Positions 61,057-64,000 of a stretch of 64,000 nucleotides of DNA are shown here, one piece after another; position 1 is the stretch's first letter; every line of letters starts with the position of its first letter. Below the pieces are notes generated by a model. The model searched no databases, was not told the DNA's origin, and saw only the letters and a list, made by a program, of their open reading frames with translations. The DNA comes from Bradyrhizobium sp. LTSP849 (lineage in GTDB: Bacteria; Pseudomonadota; Alphaproteobacteria; Rhizobiales; Xanthobacteraceae): positions 1 to 64,000 of the forward strand of contig NZ_JYMR01000023.1 in the NCBI RefSeq assembly GCF_000938255.1, given 5' to 3'. Position numbers and translations under genes: made by a program.

Positions 61057-61082
61057 AGAACGTGTGACTCGTCGCACGTTCT
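61057..61082 (-). terminator. Hairpin after the cation transporter gene
   Basis: AGAACGTG (61057-61064) pairs with CACGTTCT (61075-61082). It is 4 bases beyond the end of the transporter gene on the minus strand. It lacks a strong T-run, so terminator function is only likely. Confidence 0.5.
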
Positions 61083-61085
61083 GCA

Positions 61086-62459
61086 TCATGCGCGCGGTGG
61101 TTCGGCGTGACTGATGACGCGCTTCACGCTCGGGAACGCGCGGCGCAGCGCGCGCTCGATCGCATCGACATGCTCGTGCACCCTGATCACGCTCATCGAC
61201 GGCGCGGCGCGGCAATGGAAGTTGACGATCTCGCCGCCCTCGGTGTCGCGTACGCGCACGTTATGAATGTCGTGGATCTCGCCGCCGGTGGCGTATTCCG
61301 TGAGAGCGGCGGCGATGGTTTGCACCCGTTCCGGTGCGGCATCGACACCGAACGGCAGTTCCGGTTCCAGGGGTTCGATATGGACGTCGACCTCGACGTC
61401 CGCGCCGAACTCTTCCTGGATATTGCGCTCCAGCGTATTGGCGATGTCATGGGCAGCCTCGAGCTGCATCTCGGCGCCAACCTCAAGGTCGATGCCGACG
61501 ATCAGCTTGCCGCTGAGGTCGTGGACCGTGACGTGATGGATGGCGAGGCCCGAATTATGCGCGATCACCATGATACGGTCGCGCACGGTCTCGTTGTCGC
61601 GCGCGACCGGCACCGCGGTGAAGGTGAGGTCGGTATCGCCGAATGCCTTGTCGACGGCTGCCTGCGCGTTGCGCTTGATCTCCTCGACGCGGTCGATCGG
61701 GTAAGTCCGCGGCACCTTTGCGATGGTGTCGATGAACGTGGTCGCCCCGACCATGCGCACCCGCAGCCGCTCGACGTCGATCACGCCGGGCACGCTGCGG
61801 ATCGCGTCCGTGGCTTTTTCCTGCGCGCCTTCCGGCGCACGATCGAGCAGCGTCTGCACGGTGGAGCTGGCCATGCGCAGACCGAGCAGCGCGATCATCA
61901 CGGCAACCGCGGCGGCTGCGGCGGCGTCACCCCACCAGAAGCCGAGGGCGGCGAGGATCAAGCCGATGATCACGGCGAAGGAGCCGAGCACGTCGGAGGC
62001 AAAATGGAGGGCGTCCGCGGCAAGCGCCTGGCTCCTGGTTTCGCGGGCGGCACGGTGCAGGGCGCGGGCGCGCCAGAAATTGACGGCGATGTCGATCACC
62101 AGGACCACGAACGGCACGGCCGAGATTGTCGGCGGCGCGGTTCCTTCACGAAGGTGACTGTAGGCCTGGACCAGGATGCCGCCGGCGAGCACGTAGAGCA
62201 GGGCGGTGACGCCGAGCGCGGAGATGCTCTCCAGCTTGCCATGGCCGTAATGGTGCTCGTCGTCGGCCGGCTTGTCGGACACCCGCACAACCGCCCAGGT
62301 GATGATGGTCGCGACCAGGTCGATCGAGGAGTGCAGGGCTTCGGAGATCAGCGCCAGCGAGCCGATCGCGATGCCGACCACGAACTTGGCCGCCGCCATG
62401 CCGCCGCTGGCGAAGATCGAGATTGCCGCGACCGATGTCTTGTTGTGCTGTGCGCTCAT
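61086..62459 (-). CDS. Cation diffusion facilitator with extended C-terminus
   Basis: A 457-residue divalent-metal efflux protein. The membrane part (about 10-205) has six helices with HSSIDLVATI and HYGHGKLESI in the first half and ALHFASDVLGSF in helix 5, giving the Asp/His metal site of the CDF family (Zn, Fe, Mn or Ni). The cytoplasmic part is long, about 250 residues, and reads as three successive alpha/beta units of the metal-sensing type (about 215-285, 297-365 and 385-450) instead of one. That makes it longer than FieF (about 300 residues). Metal specificity cannot be told by eye. Confidence 0.88.
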   Translation of the reverse strand: MSAQHNKTSVAAISIFASGGMAAAKFVVGIAIGSLALISEALHSSIDLVATIITWAVVRVSDKPADDEHHYGHGKLESISALGVTALLYVLAGGILVQAYSHLREGTAPPTISAVPFVVLVIDIAVNFWRARALHRAARETRSQALAADALHFASDVLGSFAVIIGLILAALGFWWGDAAAAAAVAVMIALLGLRMASSTVQTLLDRAPEGAQEKATDAIRSVPGVIDVERLRVRMVGATTFIDTIAKVPRTYPIDRVEEIKRNAQAAVDKAFGDTDLTFTAVPVARDNETVRDRIMVIAHNSGLAIHHVTVHDLSGKLIVGIDLEVGAEMQLEAAHDIANTLERNIQEEFGADVEVDVHIEPLEPELPFGVDAAPERVQTIAAALTEYATGGEIHDIHNVRVRDTEGGEIVNFHCRAAPSMSVIRVHEHVDAIERALRRAFPSVKRVISHAEPPRA

Positions 62460-62568
62460 GGCGGGGGATGTAGCAGCCCGACCGTGAACATCAAGCGATG
62501 ATCCACAGGTGTAGTCGCTAGTGATTTGCAGGAGCGGGCTGTTGCGAATGCTTCCGAGTTTCGTGGGC

Positions 62569-63576
62569 TCAATGGTCGCGTGCTTCGTTCAAGGTCCTGC
62601 GGAAGAAGGCAATCATCTCGGGTTGGAATCGCTCGTGAAAGGCCGCGCGATCGAAGCCCGAAGGGGTGGCGCAAATCCTGGGCGCGTCCAGCGCCAGTTT
62701 CGGGGAGCAGACCGCGAGAAATGCGAAATGGTTCGCGTTTTCGACGAGATGCCATTCGGGCTTGGATGCCAGCCCGTCCCTGATCATGGCTGCGCAACAG
62801 CCGGATACGCCGTCGGACTCATGTGCCGGATCCGAGCTCCACAATTGAATGGGGATGGTCACGCCCGACAGATGATCGGCGGGGAGCAGGAATGCCGGCC
62901 AGGGATCGATGATGACCGCAGCCTTGATGCGTGGATCATGCGCGGGGGCCTCACGCGGAAGCTCGCCGTTCTCCAGTTGCGCGCAGACCGGCAGGGCGCG
63001 CAGATCGGTTCGCGCACAGCGTGGCAGGCCCTTGCGGAAATCGGGGGCGCCGCCAATGACGACGAGGCCGGTATAGCCGCCGACCGAGAAGCCGAACAGG
63101 CCGATGCGCTTGCTGTCGATATGGCCGGCGTCTGGCCAGTCGGCGAGCATGAAATCGACCAGCCGCTTGATGTCGCCGGAACGGCCAGCGAAGACCTCGA
63201 GGCCGTCGGTGCCGCTGTGGTTGCGCTCGTTGTCGTTGGGGTGGTCGATAGAAGCGACCACGAAGCCGGCGTCTGCCAGTGCAGCCGCGATATCGTGACC
63301 GCCGCCGAACCATCCCATCCTGCCGTGCGACATCACGATGAGCGGGAGTTTCTCGCCGGCGAGAGGACAATCCTTCACACCCGACAGCGCGACGTTGCCG
63401 TCCCCCGCATCTTGCACCGATGTCGCGCAGGGGTACCAGACCGCGCCGACGATCAACGGTCCCGTCGCGCTCCCTTCGATCCTGATCCGCCTGATGCCGG
63501 CCGCCTGCGTCTCGCAGGCGGCAACGAGCAGCAGAAATGCGATCGCGAGCCCGAGCAAGCGCATCGGGGCCGGCAT
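62569..63576 (-). CDS. Exported alpha/beta hydrolase (dienelactone hydrolase-like)
   Basis: A 335-residue protein with an N-terminal signal (MRLLGLAIAFLLLVAACETQ), where VAAC could be a lipobox. The alpha/beta-hydrolase fold shows VMSHGRMGW, the nucleophile elbow GFSVGGYTG with S164 and a late ENANHFAF with the catalytic His. It resembles platelet-activating-factor acetylhydrolase and dienelactone hydrolase-like lipoproteins, with unknown substrate. Its ATG shares one base with the stop of the upstream quinone-oxidoreductase-like gene (TGATG), so both are translated together. Confidence 0.85.
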   Translation of the reverse strand: MPAPMRLLGLAIAFLLLVAACETQAAGIRRIRIEGSATGPLIVGAVWYPCATSVQDAGDGNVALSGVKDCPLAGEKLPLIVMSHGRMGWFGGGHDIAAALADAGFVVASIDHPNDNERNHSGTDGLEVFAGRSGDIKRLVDFMLADWPDAGHIDSKRIGLFGFSVGGYTGLVVIGGAPDFRKGLPRCARTDLRALPVCAQLENGELPREAPAHDPRIKAAVIIDPWPAFLLPADHLSGVTIPIQLWSSDPAHESDGVSGCCAAMIRDGLASKPEWHLVENANHFAFLAVCSPKLALDAPRICATPSGFDRAAFHERFQPEMIAFFRRTLNEARDH

Positions 63577-64000
63577 CAGAGGGTCACGACGATCTTGCCG
63601 AGATGCTTGTTCGCCTCCATGTGCTCGAACGCTCGGTCGATGTCGTCGAACGCGTACACCTTGTCGATCGGCAGCTGCAGCTTTCGGGACTCGACCGCGC
63701 CCCAGATGTCCTTCCTGACCTCGTCGAAGATCTCACGGATCTCCTCGATGGTGCGGGTGCGGAAGGTGACGCCGATATAGCTGATGCGGCGGGCGGCATG
63801 CAGGTCGAAGTTGAAGTCCGCATGGGTGCCGCCGAGCCGGCCGACATTGACGATGCGGCCCAGGATCTTCGTCGCGGCGAGGTTCTGGTTGGCGACCTTG
63901 CCCGAGACCTGGTCGACGATGAGGTCGACGCCTTCGCCGCCGGTCGCCTTCAGGACTTCGTCCACCCATTTGGGATCGGAGGAGTCGACCGCGAGGTCGG
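63576..64000 (-). CDS. Quinone oxidoreductase-like MDR protein, C-terminal part (cut by window edge)
   Basis: The last 141 codons of a medium-chain dehydrogenase/reductase. It shows VDLIVDQVSGKVANQNL, GRIVNVGRLGGTHADFN and the C-terminal KVYAFDDIDRAFEHMEANKHL, matching the zinc-free NADPH:quinone reductase branch. It continues beyond the right edge. It overlaps the hydrolase start by one base. Substrate unknown. Confidence 0.85.
   Translation of the reverse strand, partial: DLAVDSSDPKWVDEVLKATGGEGVDLIVDQVSGKVANQNLAATKILGRIVNVGRLGGTHADFNFDLHAARRISYIGVTFRTRTIEEIREIFDEVRKDIWGAVESRKLQLPIDKVYAFDDIDRAFEHMEANKHLGKIVVTL

Overview
The window looks like a chromosomal segment of a Bradyrhizobium-type alphaproteobacterium. 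The evidence is the uniformly high-GC coding style, the dense repertoire of PAS/GAF histidine kinases, the feuPQ-cycHJKL-degP-glnE gene order, an Ku end-joining gene, NAD-linked formate dehydrogenase (fds) genes, many small proteins of Bradyrhizobium type, and interspersed palindromes typical of that genus. No rRNA, tRNA or CRISPR array was found.

Layout. 1-0.5 kb: the N-terminal part of an IS110-type transposase, cut by the window edge, followed by palindromic repeats. 0.5-7 kb: sufE, a DUF5330 gene, a DivJ-like membrane histidine kinase with a peptidoglycan-binding partner, DUF1491, DUF2336, a tiny basic protein and a lipoprotein. 7-13 kb (accessory): a LysR regulator divergent from a metallo-beta-lactamase-fold hydrolase, an ATP-grasp-like gene divergent from a MocR regulator, paiB, and a frameshifted YdcZ transporter gene. 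13-17.7 kb: a compact ArsR-controlled cluster (12-Cys GDCCVxC protein, ArsR, flavoprotein with a Cys-rich tail, two overlapping MFS transporters) with the same 10-bp palindrome in front of arsR and in front of the flavoprotein gene, closed by a terminator. This is the best candidate for a poorly described system, probably arsenic or another thiophilic metalloid resistance.

17.9-33 kb: DUF1254/DUF1214 pair, penicillin-binding protein 1A, a YcgN-type Cys-cluster protein, a 14-TM MFS exporter, a membrane alpha/beta hydrolase, a double-GAF kinase, a TPP enzyme, two tiny membrane ORFs, a secreted protein, a lone Flp pilin, small hypotheticals, and Ku opposite a small membrane protein that has a sigma-EcfG (general stress) promoter.

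33-49 kb: feuPQ (two-component system), two unknown genes, the cytochrome c maturation operon cycHJKL with unusual repeats and a perfect palindrome upstream, degP, a second two-component pair and glnE. In Rhizobium leguminosarum feuPQ lie beside cycHJKL and both are needed for high-affinity iron uptake, so this block probably links heme/iron status, envelope protein quality control and nitrogen signalling.

49-58.5 kb: an NAD-dependent formate dehydrogenase operon (fdsGBA-fdhD-fdsD) with a divergent LysR regulator, plus a second molybdoenzyme of the FdhF/YdeP type. 58.5-64 kb: a PleC-like multi-PAS kinase, a cation diffusion facilitator with an unusually long C-terminus, an exported alpha/beta hydrolase and the end of a quinone-oxidoreductase-like gene. 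Functions were assigned by reading the translated sequences; no database search was run.
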